Below are positions 16,540 to 25,941 of a stretch of DNA of 52,457 nucleotides, piece after piece. How positions within the stretch are numbered: position 1 is the stretch's first letter; every line of letters begins with the position of its first letter. The stretch is from positions 1 to 52,457 of the forward strand of contig JAJYSP010000020.1 in the NCBI GenBank assembly GCA_021793515.1, in the 5' to 3' direction. The DNA comes from Actinomycetes bacterium (GTDB lineage: Bacteria > Actinomycetota > Acidimicrobiia > Acidimicrobiales > RAAP-2). The position numbers and the translations under genes were made by a program. Below the pieces are notes generated by a model. The model made no database searches and was not told the origin of the DNA. It was given only the letters and a program-made list of their open reading frames with translations.

Positions 16540-19008
16540 ATGACTGACGCGATTCGCGTAAGCCGCCCGCTATCGGGCACTGACAAGACACTGAGTTTCG
16601 AGGCCGGACGCCTCGCGCAACTCGCCGACGGGGCGGTGGTGGCGCGCATCGGAGACACGATGCTGCTCGCGACCGTGACCGCGGCCCGAACGGTTCGAGA
16701 GGGGATGGACTTCTTCCCCCTGACCGTGGACATCGAGGAGCGGTCGTACGCCGCGGGCAAGATCCCCGGTGCGTTCTTCCGTCGCGAGGGCAAGCCCTCG
16801 GACCAGGCGGTCCTCATCTGCCGACTGATCGACCGTCCGCTTCGCCCGTCGTTCCCGAAGGGATTCCGCAACGAGGTCCAGGTCGTTGGAACGATCTTCA
16901 GCGCCGACCAGGAGAACCCCCACGACATTCTGGCCATCAACGCGGCTTCGGCGGCGTTGATGCTGTCAGGGATTCCATTTGACGGCCCGATCGGGGCGGT
17001 GCGCATGGCGTACACGACCGAGGGCACGTGGATGGCCCACCCCACCTACGCCGAGGGTGACGAGTCGGTCTTCGAACTGGTCGTCGCCGGACGCGCACTG
17101 GGTGACCAGGCCGACTCCGACGTGGCCATCATGATGGTCGAGGCCGGTGGCACCGAGGGCTCCTTCGAGAAGTACGCCGACGGAGCGCCCAAGGTCGACG
17201 AGGACGTCCTCGCGGCCGGGCTCGAGGCCTCCAAGCAGTGGATCCGCGAGTCGATCGAACTCCAGCGCGAACTGGTCGCCGCCTACGTCGCCGTTCGAGG
17301 TCCGATCGAGACCATCCCCTATCAGGTCTTCCGCGATTACGAGGACGACGTCTACGCCCGCGTGGAGGCCGTCGGCCTCGCCGCGCTGGATAGCGCCAAC
17401 CGCATCGCCGAGAAGCCGGCCCGGGCGACCGCCCTGGCCGACGCGACCGCCGACATCATCGCGCAGTTGAGTGACGAGTTCGCCGATCGCCTCAGCGAGA
17501 TCAAGGCGGCGGTGAAGGCCGTGACCAAGAAGCTCGTGCGCGGCCGGATCGTGAGTGACGGCGTTCGCATCGACGGCCGTGGCATCGCTGATATCCGTCC
17601 GCTGTCGGCAGAAGTCGACCTCTTCCCGATGACTCACGGTTCGGCGCTGTTCCAGCGCGGCGAGACCCAGGTCGTCAACGTGACGACACTCGGGATGCCG
17701 CGCATGCGCCAGCAGCTCGACACCATCAGCCCCGACGAGTTCCGTCGGTACATGCACCACTACAACTTCCCGCCCTACTCGGTGGGTGAGACCGGCCGCG
17801 TGGGCATGCCCAAACGCCGCGAGATCGGACACGGCATGCTCGCCGAGCGCGCCCTGATCCCGGTACTGCCGAGCGAGCAGGACTTTGCTTACACGTTGCG
17901 GGTCGTTTCGGACATCATGCAGTCCAACGGTTCGACGTCGATGGCGTCGGTCTGTGGTTCGACCCTGTCACTGATGGCCGCCGGTGTGCCGATCAAGGCG
18001 CCGGTCGCCGGCATCGCCATGGGGCTCGTGTACGAGAACGGTGCTTACGTGACCTTGACCGACATCCTCGGAGCCGAGGACGCCTTCGGCGACATGGACT
18101 TCAAGGTTGCCGGAACCGCCGACGCTGTCACCGCCTTGCAACTCGACACGAAGATCGATGGGCTGCCCGCGAACGTGCTGGCCGACGCGCTGCGCCAGGC
18201 GCACCAGGCGCGTCTCACCATCCTTGACGTGATCACCTCCACGATCGACGCGCCACGCGCCCAGGTGTCAGAGGTCGCGCCGAAGATCGTGACTCTCGAG
18301 ATTCCGATCGACAAGATCGGTGAGGTCATCGGGCCGAAGGGCAAGGTCATCAACACGCTGCAGCAAGAGACCGGCGCAGACATCGCCGTGGATGACGACG
18401 GCGTCGTGGGCACCGTGACCATCGGAGCCAAGGACGGCCGTGCCGTCGAGGAAGCTCGTCGACGTATCGCGCTCATCTTGGACCCACCGACGGCGGAAGT
18501 CGGTGCGACGTACGCCGGACGGGTCGTGAACATCGCGAAGTTCGGTGCGTTCATCAGTCTCATGCCCGGGCGCGATGGATTGTTGCACATCTCCAAGATG
18601 TCGCCGCTCAACGGCGGCAAGCGCATCGGCCAGGTCGAAGACGTCCTCGAACTCGGTCAGGCGATCGAGGTCCGTGTCGACGACATCGACCCGCAGGGCA
18701 AGGTATCGCTGTCGCTGGCCGGCGAGTACGCCGACGTGGCCACTGACGCCGGCGATGACGGCCCACGATCGCGTCCGCAGCGCGACCGCGGTGAGCGAAG
18801 TGAGCGCGGTGAGCGCAGTGACCGTGGTGACCGTGGAGAGCGTGGAGAGCGTGGCGCGCAGGGTTCTCGACCCGCCGTCTCCTCCTTCGAGGCATCCTTC
18901 GAAGCGGAGCTGGCGAGCGAAATCGGCGACCTCGGTCCCAGTGACTCCTCGTTCGGTGAAAGCGACGGCAGCGCGAGCCGCCGGGGTCCTCGCTCGCGTC
19001 GACGCTAG
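16540..19008 (+). CDS. pnp: Polyribonucleotide nucleotidyltransferase (PNPase)
   Basis: PNPase degrades RNA phosphorolytically from the 3' end. The 822 residues hold two RNase PH-like domains separated by a helical domain, with FFRREGKPSDQAVL and the catalytic-region SNGSTSMASVCGSTLSLMAA motif. The KH domain follows (IPIDKIGEVIGPKGKVINTL, about 587-606), then the S1 domain (VVNIAKFGAFISLMPGRDGL). After the S1 domain lies a disordered tail of Arg/Gly/Glu/Asp/Ser repeats (GERSERGERSDRGDRGERG, about 750-775). The start is supported by AAGGAG at 16528-16533. The tail probably adds RNA or protein contacts and explains the extra length over the E. coli enzyme (711). Confidence 0.98.
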   Translation: MTDAIRVSRPLSGTDKTLSFEAGRLAQLADGAVVARIGDTMLLATVTAARTVREGMDFFPLTVDIEERSYAAGKIPGAFFRREGKPSDQAVLICRLIDRPLRPSFPKGFRNEVQVVGTIFSADQENPHDILAINAASAALMLSGIPFDGPIGAVRMAYTTEGTWMAHPTYAEGDESVFELVVAGRALGDQADSDVAIMMVEAGGTEGSFEKYADGAPKVDEDVLAAGLEASKQWIRESIELQRELVAAYVAVRGPIETIPYQVFRDYEDDVYARVEAVGLAALDSANRIAEKPARATALADATADIIAQLSDEFADRLSEIKAAVKAVTKKLVRGRIVSDGVRIDGRGIADIRPLSAEVDLFPMTHGSALFQRGETQVVNVTTLGMPRMRQQLDTISPDEFRRYMHHYNFPPYSVGETGRVGMPKRREIGHGMLAERALIPVLPSEQDFAYTLRVVSDIMQSNGSTSMASVCGSTLSLMAAGVPIKAPVAGIAMGLVYENGAYVTLTDILGAEDAFGDMDFKVAGTADAVTALQLDTKIDGLPANVLADALRQAHQARLTILDVITSTIDAPRAQVSEVAPKIVTLEIPIDKIGEVIGPKGKVINTLQQETGADIAVDDDGVVGTVTIGAKDGRAVEEARRRIALILDPPTAEVGATYAGRVVNIAKFGAFISLMPGRDGLLHISKMSPLNGGKRIGQVEDVLELGQAIEVRVDDIDPQGKVSLSLAGEYADVATDAGDDGPRSRPQRDRGERSERGERSDRGDRGERGERGAQGSRPAVSSFEASFEAELASEIGDLGPSDSSFGESDGSASRRGPRSRRR

Positions 19009-19042
19009 GTCCTTGGTGAGCTTCGGTTCACTCGTGACGGTT

Positions 19043-19087
19043 CGCACTCGCCCGCCATCGGCTCAATGCTGATGGCGGGCGAGTGCG
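19043..19087 (+). promoter_or_regulatory. 17-bp perfect hairpin after pnp, covering the start of the next gene
   Basis: Bases 19043-19059 pair perfectly with 19071-19087, leaving an 11-base loop (19060-19070). No T-run follows. It may be a T-less terminator for rpsO-pnp. However, the loop contains the first candidate start codon of the downstream membrane-protein gene (ATG 19066), and the second (ATG 19072) lies in the stem, so it may also limit translation initiation there. Confidence 0.6.
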
Positions 19088-21759
19088 CATTCACGTCCTG
19101 GTGGCGCCCGCTCGGGCGTAACGACCGCTGGGCGGTGCTCGTTCTGGTCGTTCTACCCACGATGATCTTCGGACTTCCCGCGCTGTTCGGCCATCCGGCG
19201 ATCGCCCAGGACAACCTGATCCAGAACTTCCCCTTGCGGGTACTCACCGGGGAACAACTTCGCAGTGGCCACCTCCCGCTGCTCAACACCCTGGCGAACT
19301 CGGGCACACCGCTACTAGGGGGCATGAACGCCGGTTCGTTCTTTCCGCTGACCCTGCTCTTCGTGATCCCCGCACCAATCCTCATGTGGGTGGTCAACCT
19401 CGTCGTGGTCTACGCGGCCGCGGGGATCGGACTCTTTGCTCTGCTGCGTTGGTATCGCATCAGCACCTGGTCGGCCTTCGTTCCGGCGGTGCTGTATTCG
19501 CTCACCGGTGCGATGAACGGCCAACTGGTCCACCTCGGTGTGGTGCAGGGATTCGCACTCCTGCCGTGGTACGTCCTGGCGATTGTGTCGCTCGAACGGA
19601 CCGTGAGCGGGTGGGCCCACGGCGCGAGGCTAGGTGAACGAGTCAGTTCCGCCGCACCGTCAGTTCTTGGCATCACCGCTCTCTGGGCGTTGACCACGCT
19701 GTCGGGCGAGCCACGGGCGATCGCGGAGATGGAGCTGCTCGGCGCCGTGCTCATCCTCATTGGTGTCCTCGCGCCGCGGGCGAGACCGGCACCCTCGTGG
19801 CCCCGGCGCGTCGAATTCGTGATCGCCAATGCGGTAGGTATCGCGTGGGGGGCGCTCATCGGGTTGGCGCAACTCCTGCCGGGTTGGTCGTTCATCAACA
19901 TCTCGCAACGCACGGGGCTCGGGTACCAGTTCTTCGGCGCCGGTTCACTACCCGTGCGCTGGACGAGCCTGCTGCTTATTCCTGACCTCGTCGGTGGTAA
20001 CGGGGTCGCCAAGCAGCCCGCCTACTTCACGCACTACAACCTGCCCGAAGTCACCGGCTACGTCGGCGTCGTGGCGCTCATCGCCACGTTCGCCTTCGTC
20101 CTGCGCGTGACCCGTCGCGGCTGGCGCGAGGCCGAACGTCCCTTCGTGCCGTTCCTCGTGGTCGGGCTGGTGGGACTACTCGCGACCTGGGGCTACTACA
20201 CACCCGTGGGGCACCTCTTTCGCGCGATCCCCCTGTTCGGTAGTACTCGACTGCAGAGTCGTAACATCATTCTCGTCGACTTGGCCGTGCTGGTCCTGCT
20301 CGGCTGGTGGTTGGACGAGTTCCGCCACGAGGCCAGCGACGCGCGCAGCTCGGGGGGGCTGCGCGCGTGGCTGGCCTTGGCACCGGCCCTCGCGGTCGTC
20401 GCCCTTAGCGGCGCGCTGTTGATCGACGGCGAGCCAATCCTGCGGTGGCTCGGCGTGTCAACGTCCGCGTCCGCGCTCGTTCAGTACCAGCGTCCGACGC
20501 TGGTGGCCCATCTCCTCGTCGCCGCGGGTCTGGTGTTCGTGATCCGATGGTGGCGTTCGCGCCCAACGAGGATGCGCTGGCTGCACGTCCTGGTCGCGGT
20601 CGACGCACTCCTCTTCTTCGCCTTCACCACCACCGGGCTGGTCGGGGGGCGATCGTCACCGATGCCGAGTCCTACCGCGGCCGCCGCGCACCTCGGCACT
20701 GCCGGTCGCTTCGCCCTGATCGATCCGTCCGGCGCGCATCAGGGCTTGTACGAGACGCTGGGTGCACCCAACGTCAACGTCTTCACGGGCCTCGCGAGCG
20801 TCCAAGGCTACGGCGCACTCGTGAACGCGCTCTATGGCAACGTGACTGCGACGCACCCGATGTTTTCGCTCGACCCGTGCCAACTGGCCGACGGCACCTT
20901 CCGTCAGCTGCGCCTGGAGACCGTCGTCGTATCCTCGGACAAGTTGGCGACCCCCGTCACCGGGCCGATGCCGAACCCGAAGGCGTGCCTGCCCCTACGG
21001 CCCACGGTGCGCACGGAACGCTTCTTTGGCCAATTACTGCCGGTGCGTACGGTCGTGCTCGCCAGTGTGAACCATCGTCGTATCTCGACCGGGACGGTCT
21101 CGGTACAACTACTCAATCACGCGGGGCGTCGCGTCGGCCCAGTGTTGAGTGCCACGGGTGCCGCGTCGCTCACCTTTGACTTCTCGTCGTATCACCGCGA
21201 GAGCGCCGGCATCGTGGTGAGCGCACCTGAACGGGCCATCTTCAACTTCGCCGAGGTGGTGACCCGTGGTGATCCTCGACACGAGTACCGACTGGCCACG
21301 GCCTTCCAGCAGGCGCTCGCCACGCCGGGCTGGCGACTCGCGCAGACCACCGGCACCGTCGCCTACTTCCGCGCGACCTCCCTGCGACCACCGTCGTGGC
21401 TCGGTTCGAACGGCGGACGCTCGCGCGTCGTGGCGATTCACGACACCGCGTACGGCGATTCGTGGGTCACCGTGCACGCCGTGGCGCCGACGATTCTCAA
21501 GCGATCGATGGAATGGATACCGGGCTGGCGGGCCTCGGCGCAGAACACGAAGACCCACGAGACCATCACGTTGCACGTAGTGCGGTCGGGTCTCATCGAA
21601 CAGGTCGCCGTGCCCCGGGGCGACTGGACGGTCCACTTCTACTACCACGCGCCGCACATTGAGCTCGGCCTCATCGGTACGGGCGTGGGGCTCGTCGGCT
21701 GGCTCGGCGCGCTCGAAGTCACCAGACGGCGACGGCGACGCGCTAGGGTGCCATCGTGA
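19066..21759 (+). CDS. Large YfhO-like multispanning membrane protein (GT-C-type architecture)
   Basis: The product is an 897-residue integral membrane protein of unknown exact role. It resembles the YfhO/GT-C superfamily of polyprenyl-linked sugar transferases. After a short N-terminus it shows AQDNLIQNFPLRVLTGEQL in the first outer loop, then about ten to twelve hydrophobic segments to about residue 530. A large extracytoplasmic beta-rich region follows. The C-terminal part has PGWRASAQNTKT...VPRGDWTVHFYYHAP, the typical YfhO end, plus one last membrane helix and an Arg-rich tail. The start codon is uncertain because 19066 and 19072 both fall in the 19043-19087 hairpin. It overlaps dapB by four bases. 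A role in cell-envelope glycosylation is plausible but not shown. Confidence 0.8.
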   Translation: MLMAGECAFTSWWRPLGRNDRWAVLVLVVLPTMIFGLPALFGHPAIAQDNLIQNFPLRVLTGEQLRSGHLPLLNTLANSGTPLLGGMNAGSFFPLTLLFVIPAPILMWVVNLVVVYAAAGIGLFALLRWYRISTWSAFVPAVLYSLTGAMNGQLVHLGVVQGFALLPWYVLAIVSLERTVSGWAHGARLGERVSSAAPSVLGITALWALTTLSGEPRAIAEMELLGAVLILIGVLAPRARPAPSWPRRVEFVIANAVGIAWGALIGLAQLLPGWSFINISQRTGLGYQFFGAGSLPVRWTSLLLIPDLVGGNGVAKQPAYFTHYNLPEVTGYVGVVALIATFAFVLRVTRRGWREAERPFVPFLVVGLVGLLATWGYYTPVGHLFRAIPLFGSTRLQSRNIILVDLAVLVLLGWWLDEFRHEASDARSSGGLRAWLALAPALAVVALSGALLIDGEPILRWLGVSTSASALVQYQRPTLVAHLLVAAGLVFVIRWWRSRPTRMRWLHVLVAVDALLFFAFTTTGLVGGRSSPMPSPTAAAAHLGTAGRFALIDPSGAHQGLYETLGAPNVNVFTGLASVQGYGALVNALYGNVTATHPMFSLDPCQLADGTFRQLRLETVVVSSDKLATPVTGPMPNPKACLPLRPTVRTERFFGQLLPVRTVVLASVNHRRISTGTVSVQLLNHAGRRVGPVLSATGAASLTFDFSSYHRESAGIVVSAPERAIFNFAEVVTRGDPRHEYRLATAFQQALATPGWRLAQTTGTVAYFRATSLRPPSWLGSNGGRSRVVAIHDTAYGDSWVTVHAVAPTILKRSMEWIPGWRASAQNTKTHETITLHVVRSGLIEQVAVPRGDWTVHFYYHAPHIELGLIGTGVGLVGWLGALEVTRRRRRRARVPS
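21744..21749 (+). promoter_or_regulatory. -10 element for probable leaderless dapB transcript
   Basis: TAGGGT ends 6 bases before the dapB GTG, inside the 3' end of the upstream membrane-protein gene. No ribosome binding site is visible, which fits a leaderless mRNA. Confidence 0.5.
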
Positions 21760-22529
21760 TCGGCATCGCTATCGTTGGTGGCGCCGGACGTATGGGCCAG
21801 GTGATGGCACACGGACTCGCATCGTTCCCCGAGTTTGACGTCGTCGCGCTCGTCGACCGGAAGCCGGGTCCCACCGGCGACGGCGCGGTGTGGTTTACGA
21901 CGCTCGAGCACGTAGACGCGTCGCCGGTCGACGTCGTGGTGGACTTCTCGACCCCCGAAGGGGTCATCGCCTCGGCACAGTGGTGCGCGAAGCACGCCAA
22001 GACGCTCGTCGTCGGTGCAACCGGGCTCAGCAACGCCGACCGAGCGGTCTTAGGCGAACTGGCCGAGCGGACGCCCATCGTCGTGGCGAGCAACTTCTCC
22101 ATCGGCGCCGTGCTGGCCGAACGGTTCGCGGCCACGGCGGCGCCGTTCTTCGATCGGGTCGAGATCATCGAGCTGCACCACGACGCGAAGGTTGACGCGC
22201 CCTCGGGCACCGCCATCGCGACCGCCCGTGCGGTCGCGCGGGCCCGAGAGCGCGCGGGCCGCTCGACCGATGCGGAACCGACTCTTCGTCACACCATCGA
22301 GGGCGCTCGGGGTGCGTCGGTGGAGGGGGTGCCGGTGCACGCTGTTCGTCTGCCCGGCCTCGTCGCGCACCAAGAGGTGCTCTTCGGCTCGCTCGGGGAG
22401 GGCTTGACCATCCGACACGACTCCTATGACCGGTCGAGTTTCGTCACCGGTGTCGCCACGGTGTTACGTAACCTCCCGTCCACACCGGGTCTCGTCGAGG
22501 GACTTGACCGTTTTATCGACGGCGTGTGA
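21756..22529 (+). CDS. dapB: 4-hydroxy-tetrahydrodipicolinate reductase
   Basis: DapB reduces the DapA product to tetrahydrodipicolinate in the lysine/diaminopimelate pathway. The 257 residues have the dinucleotide loop VGGAGRMGQ (about 7-15), DFSTPEG, VVGATGL and the substrate/catalytic signature ELHHDAKVDAPSGTA (about 140-154). The start is GTG at 21756, overlapping the upstream stop (GTGA). A TANNNT element 6 bases upstream suggests its own leaderless promoter in addition to readthrough. dapA follows after 32 bases. Confidence 0.97.
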   Translation: MIGIAIVGGAGRMGQVMAHGLASFPEFDVVALVDRKPGPTGDGAVWFTTLEHVDASPVDVVVDFSTPEGVIASAQWCAKHAKTLVVGATGLSNADRAVLGELAERTPIVVASNFSIGAVLAERFAATAAPFFDRVEIIELHHDAKVDAPSGTAIATARAVARARERAGRSTDAEPTLRHTIEGARGASVEGVPVHAVRLPGLVAHQEVLFGSLGEGLTIRHDSYDRSSFVTGVATVLRNLPSTPGLVEGLDRFIDGV

Positions 22530-22549
22530 GCGACACGTCGGGTCACTGG

Positions 22550-22555
22550 TAACTT
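22550..22555 (+). promoter_or_regulatory. -10 element for probable leaderless dapA transcript
   Basis: TAACTT ends 6 bases before the dapA ATG in the 32-base gap after dapB, with no purine-rich ribosome binding site at the proper distance. Confidence 0.5.
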
Positions 22556-22561
22556 CGAGGT

Positions 22562-23458
22562 ATGGCGTCACCAACCTTCGGAACGGTTTTGACCGCCATG
22601 GTCACGCCGTTCAGCGACGACGGCGCTGTCGATCTCGACACCGCCGCGGCAGTCGCACGTCATCTCGTTGATAGCGGGAGCGACGGAATCGTGGTCGCGG
22701 GTTCGACGGGCGAGGGAACCGCGCTCAGCGACGACGAGAAGATGAACTTGTTCGCGTGCGTCGCCGCAGCGGTCAATGTCCCGGTGCTCGCCGGATCGAC
22801 CTCGTCGGACACCGCCCGCTCAGTCGCGTTGACCCGGCGCGTCGTCGAGACGGGCGTCGCGGGCGTGCTCGCGACCACGCCGGCCTACGCCCGGCCGAGC
22901 CAGGCCGGCCTCGCCGGCCACCTGGGCGCCGTCGCTGAGAGCACCCCACTGCCCGTCATGCTCTATGACATCCCCTCGCGCACCGGTCGCAAGATCGCCG
23001 CGGCCACCACCATTGAACTCGTACGCCGCTACGCGAACATCCGAGCATTGAAGGACGCCTCGGGTGACTTGCCTGGCGCCGCGCACGTGAAGGCCGTACT
23101 CGGCGACGACCTCGACCTCTACAGCGGCGACGACTCGCTACTGCTCTCGTTCCTCGCCATCGGTGCAACGGGCATCGTTTCGGTCGCTGCCCATTGGGCG
23201 GGGCCCGAGTTCGCGTCGATCGTGGCGAGTGTCGCCAAGGGCGACTGGGTCACGGCCCGCGAACTCAACGAGCGACTGGCGCACAGCTGTGCCTTCGAGT
23301 CGACCGAGTCGGCGCCCAACCCGATCCCCGCGAAGGCCGCCATGCGATCCCTCGGGTTCGCCGTTGGTCAGTGTCGTTTGCCGCTGGGGCCGATCGGGAG
23401 CGACGTCGACGCGCAGGCCGCATCGGTGATCGGCGAACTTCGAGCCGCCCGTGGCTAA
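22562..23458 (+). CDS. dapA: 4-hydroxy-tetrahydrodipicolinate synthase
   Basis: DapA condenses pyruvate with aspartate semialdehyde, the first committed step to lysine and DAP. The 298-residue TIM barrel shows LTAMVTPFSDDG, GSTGEGTALSDDEK (about 47-60), the catalytic-Tyr motif YDIPSRTG (about 139-146) and the Schiff-base Lys in RALKDASGD (about 161-169). It starts 32 bases after dapB and overlaps the RNase J gene by eight bases, the conserved actinobacterial dapA-rnj arrangement. Confidence 0.97.
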   Translation: MASPTFGTVLTAMVTPFSDDGAVDLDTAAAVARHLVDSGSDGIVVAGSTGEGTALSDDEKMNLFACVAAAVNVPVLAGSTSSDTARSVALTRRVVETGVAGVLATTPAYARPSQAGLAGHLGAVAESTPLPVMLYDIPSRTGRKIAAATTIELVRRYANIRALKDASGDLPGAAHVKAVLGDDLDLYSGDDSLLLSFLAIGATGIVSVAAHWAGPEFASIVASVAKGDWVTARELNERLAHSCAFESTESAPNPIPAKAAMRSLGFAVGQCRLPLGPIGSDVDAQAASVIGELRAARG

Positions 23459-25112
23459 CGAACGCGTCCGGATCACCTTCCTCGGTGGTCTCGGTGAGAT
23501 CGGTCGGAACTGCCTCGCACTCGAGCAGGACGGCCGCATCGTCGTAATCGACGCGGGCCTCATGTTCCCCGAGCCCACGATGTACGGCGTCGACCTGATC
23601 CTGCCCGACTTCCGGTGGCTGATCGAACGTCGCGACCGGGTCGACGGCATCGTGTTGACCCACGGTCACGAGGACCACACCGGTGCTCTGCGCTACCTAA
23701 TCAAGGACGTCAACGTGCCGATCTACGGCTCGGCACTCACCGTGGGCTTCGCTCGCCACCGGCTGAGTGAGGCGAAGTTGGCCGCCAAGTGCACTTTCAT
23801 CGAGGTCGCCGACGGTGAGCGTCGTCGCATCGGTCCCTTCGAATTCGAATTCATCCCCGTGACCCACTCGGTTCCGAGCGCGCACGCGCTGGCCGTGCGG
23901 ACCTCGGTGGGCATCGTGGTGCACTCGGGCGACTTCAAGTTGGACCAGACCCCGATCGACAATCGTCGCACCGACCTGGCCCGACTCGGGGCGATCGGCG
24001 ACGAAGGTGTCGCGTTGCTGCTGTGCGACTCCACGAACGCCGAGGAGCCGGGGTTCACGAATTCCGAACGCACGGTGGGCGGCGCGCTGCGCCGGCTCTT
24101 CCTCGAGCGGCCCGAGCGTCGCATGGTGGTCGCGTGCTTCGCGAGCCACATCCATCGGGTCCAGCAGATCATGGACGTCGCGCGCGAACAGGGACGCAAG
24201 GTCGCCCTGATGGGTCGCTCCATGGAGGCCAACGTCAAGTTGGCGCGCAAACTGCATCTCCTGCACGCCGACGCCGCGGACTTCATCGATATCGAGACCG
24301 TGGACCGCTACGAGCCGGGCCAGGTCTGTGTGATCTGCACGGGCAGCCAGGGCGAACCAATGGCGGCGCTGACCAAGATGTCCCGAGGCGACTCGCGATC
24401 CTTGCGCGTTGGCGTCAATGACACCGTGATCTTGAGCTCACACCCCATCCCGGGCAACGAGTGGTCGGTCGGGCGCGTCATCGACGACCTGCACCGGGCC
24501 GGGACCGAGGTCATCGACTCGAGCCAGGAGCCGGTCCACGCGTCGGGCCACGCTCGCCAGGGCGAGCTGCGTACGTTCCACCAGCTCGTTCGCCCACGCA
24601 ACTTCGTTCCCGTGCACGGCGAGTATCGCCACCTCGTCCACCACGCCGAACTCGCTCGGTCGATGGGGCTCTCCAACAAGCACATCTTGCTCTGCGAGGA
24701 CGGTGACCAGATCGAGGTACGTGCCGACGGGATCCGTCGCGCCGGCGAGGTGCCCGCGGGTCTGCACTACATCGACGGTTCGGCCGGTGACCTCGACGAA
24801 CGACCCCTCGAGGAGCGACGGATGCTCGCCGAGTTTGGCGTGCTACTGCTGTCGGCGGGCGTGGACGGCGAGCTCGCGCGGATCGTCCAGCCGGTGCGCG
24901 TCGTCGCTCGAGGCTGGTTCGACGGCGAGACGGACCGTCAGTTGATCGCTACCGTCACCGACGCCGTTCGCGTCGCGATCGACGAGGCGCTCGCCGAGGG
25001 CGAGCGCGACGAGGGGGCGCTCAACAAGGCCGCCCAACGGGCCGCGGGACGTCTGCTCGGTCAGCGCTTCCGTCGTCAGCCGGTGCTGATGACCGCGGTC
25101 GTCGTCTACTGA
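23451..25112 (+). CDS. rnj: Ribonuclease J
   Basis: RNase J is a zinc-dependent endo- and 5'-3' exoribonuclease of the metallo-beta-lactamase/beta-CASP family, used for mRNA decay and rRNA processing. The 553 residues contain the metal motif HGHEDH (71-76), VHSGDFKLDQTP, LLLCDSTNAEEPGFT, the beta-CASP region (ACFASHIHRVQQIMD, CTGSQGEPMAAL) and the late ASGHARQGELR and FVPVHGEYRH motifs. A C-terminal dimerisation domain follows. GTG 23451 overlaps the dapA stop. The gene converges on the next gene with one base between the stops. Confidence 0.97.
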   Translation: MANERVRITFLGGLGEIGRNCLALEQDGRIVVIDAGLMFPEPTMYGVDLILPDFRWLIERRDRVDGIVLTHGHEDHTGALRYLIKDVNVPIYGSALTVGFARHRLSEAKLAAKCTFIEVADGERRRIGPFEFEFIPVTHSVPSAHALAVRTSVGIVVHSGDFKLDQTPIDNRRTDLARLGAIGDEGVALLLCDSTNAEEPGFTNSERTVGGALRRLFLERPERRMVVACFASHIHRVQQIMDVAREQGRKVALMGRSMEANVKLARKLHLLHADAADFIDIETVDRYEPGQVCVICTGSQGEPMAALTKMSRGDSRSLRVGVNDTVILSSHPIPGNEWSVGRVIDDLHRAGTEVIDSSQEPVHASGHARQGELRTFHQLVRPRNFVPVHGEYRHLVHHAELARSMGLSNKHILLCEDGDQIEVRADGIRRAGEVPAGLHYIDGSAGDLDERPLEERRMLAEFGVLLLSAGVDGELARIVQPVRVVARGWFDGETDRQLIATVTDAVRVAIDEALAEGERDEGALNKAAQRAAGRLLGQRFRRQPVLMTAVVVY

Positions 25113-25113
25113 T

Positions 25114-25878
25114 TCAGGAGTCGGACTTGTCCGGCTCGCCGTGGTCGGCGTTTGCGCGACCGAGCCGCCAGTAGGCCTTGTGACTGATGTCGTGGTCATG
25201 AAGACCGCGGTCGCGCAGCGCGTCGCGCACGGCGCGCACCACCGAGAACTCGCCCAGGACGTAGGCGTGACCCTGGTCCGGCGGGAAGGCGAAGGCACTC
25301 AGCCCGCTCAGTAGACCAGCGGGATCGTTGCGGAGCCGGTCGCGCCGGTCAACGAAGATCCCCGTGACGCCGAGCCCCTCGTCGAAGTCGGCGGTGAGGG
25401 CGTCGTCGTCCTGGTCGATCTCGACGATGAAGACGGCCCGTCCGGGGGTCTCGATGCTCTGAGCGAGACGGTAGAAAGCGGCCAACCCGCTGACGTCGCC
25501 GATGAACAGGTGCCAGTCGGCTGATTCGGCGAGCGTGATCTTGCCCCGGGGACCGATGACGTCGACCGCGTCGCCGGCGGCGGCGGACTGGGCCCAGGTA
25601 CTTCCCGCGCCGACGTGGTCAATGCTCACCCAAATCGAAAACCGATGGTTGTCGTAGTCCACCGAGCGAACCGTGTAGCGGCGACGGACGTGATGACCGT
25701 CGTGGCGAACCCGGACCATGACATCGTTGCCCGGCACGCCCGCGAGTCGTGGGTCACCGTGCAGCACGACCTCGTGCAGTGACACGCAGATCGGTCGGGC
25801 GCTCACGACGGTACACGAGGCGGCGCGCGCGCCGAGGCGTTCGGCGAGTTCGGTGGAGGAGCGATGGGCTGATGGCAC
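25114..25878 (-). CDS. Siderophore-interacting FAD-binding protein (ViuB/SIP family)
   Basis: The 254-residue protein fits the ferric-siderophore reductase family, which releases iron in the cytoplasm by NAD(P)H-dependent reduction. It has the flavin-binding RRYTVRSVD motif (about 65-73) in a beta-barrel, a GPRGK loop and the nucleotide-binding segment FIGDVSGLAAFYRLAQ (about 125-140). It ends in the characteristic KAYWRLGRANADHGEP. The GTG start lies 6 bases after TAGGCT on the minus strand. It stands alone, convergent to rnj and divergent from ftsK; no siderophore biosynthesis or transport gene is nearby. It could be a generic flavin/ferric reductase. Confidence 0.85.
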   Translation of the reverse strand: MPSAHRSSTELAERLGARAASCTVVSARPICVSLHEVVLHGDPRLAGVPGNDVMVRVRHDGHHVRRRYTVRSVDYDNHRFSIWVSIDHVGAGSTWAQSAAAGDAVDVIGPRGKITLAESADWHLFIGDVSGLAAFYRLAQSIETPGRAVFIVEIDQDDDALTADFDEGLGVTGIFVDRRDRLRNDPAGLLSGLSAFAFPPDQGHAYVLGEFSVVRAVRDALRDRGLHDHDISHKAYWRLGRANADHGEPDKSDS

Positions 25879-25884
25879 GTCGCA

Positions 25885-25890
25885 AGCCTA
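25885..25890 (-). promoter_or_regulatory. -10 element for probable leaderless siderophore-interacting protein transcript
   Basis: On the minus strand TAGGCT ends 6 bases before the GTG start. The sequence shared with the divergent ftsK gene is only about 60 bases, so the two promoters lie close together. Confidence 0.5.
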
Positions 25891-25941
25891 ATGGTGGGTA
25901 AAGAGCCCGACGAGAACTCGGGTTCGGTAAGTTGAATGGGT

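Noticed and set aside
18779-18864. Short DNA repeats that might suggest a CRISPR or satellite array
   Set aside because: They are coding repeats for the Arg/Gly/Glu tail of PNPase, with no spacer structure. No CRISPR array was seen anywhere in the window.
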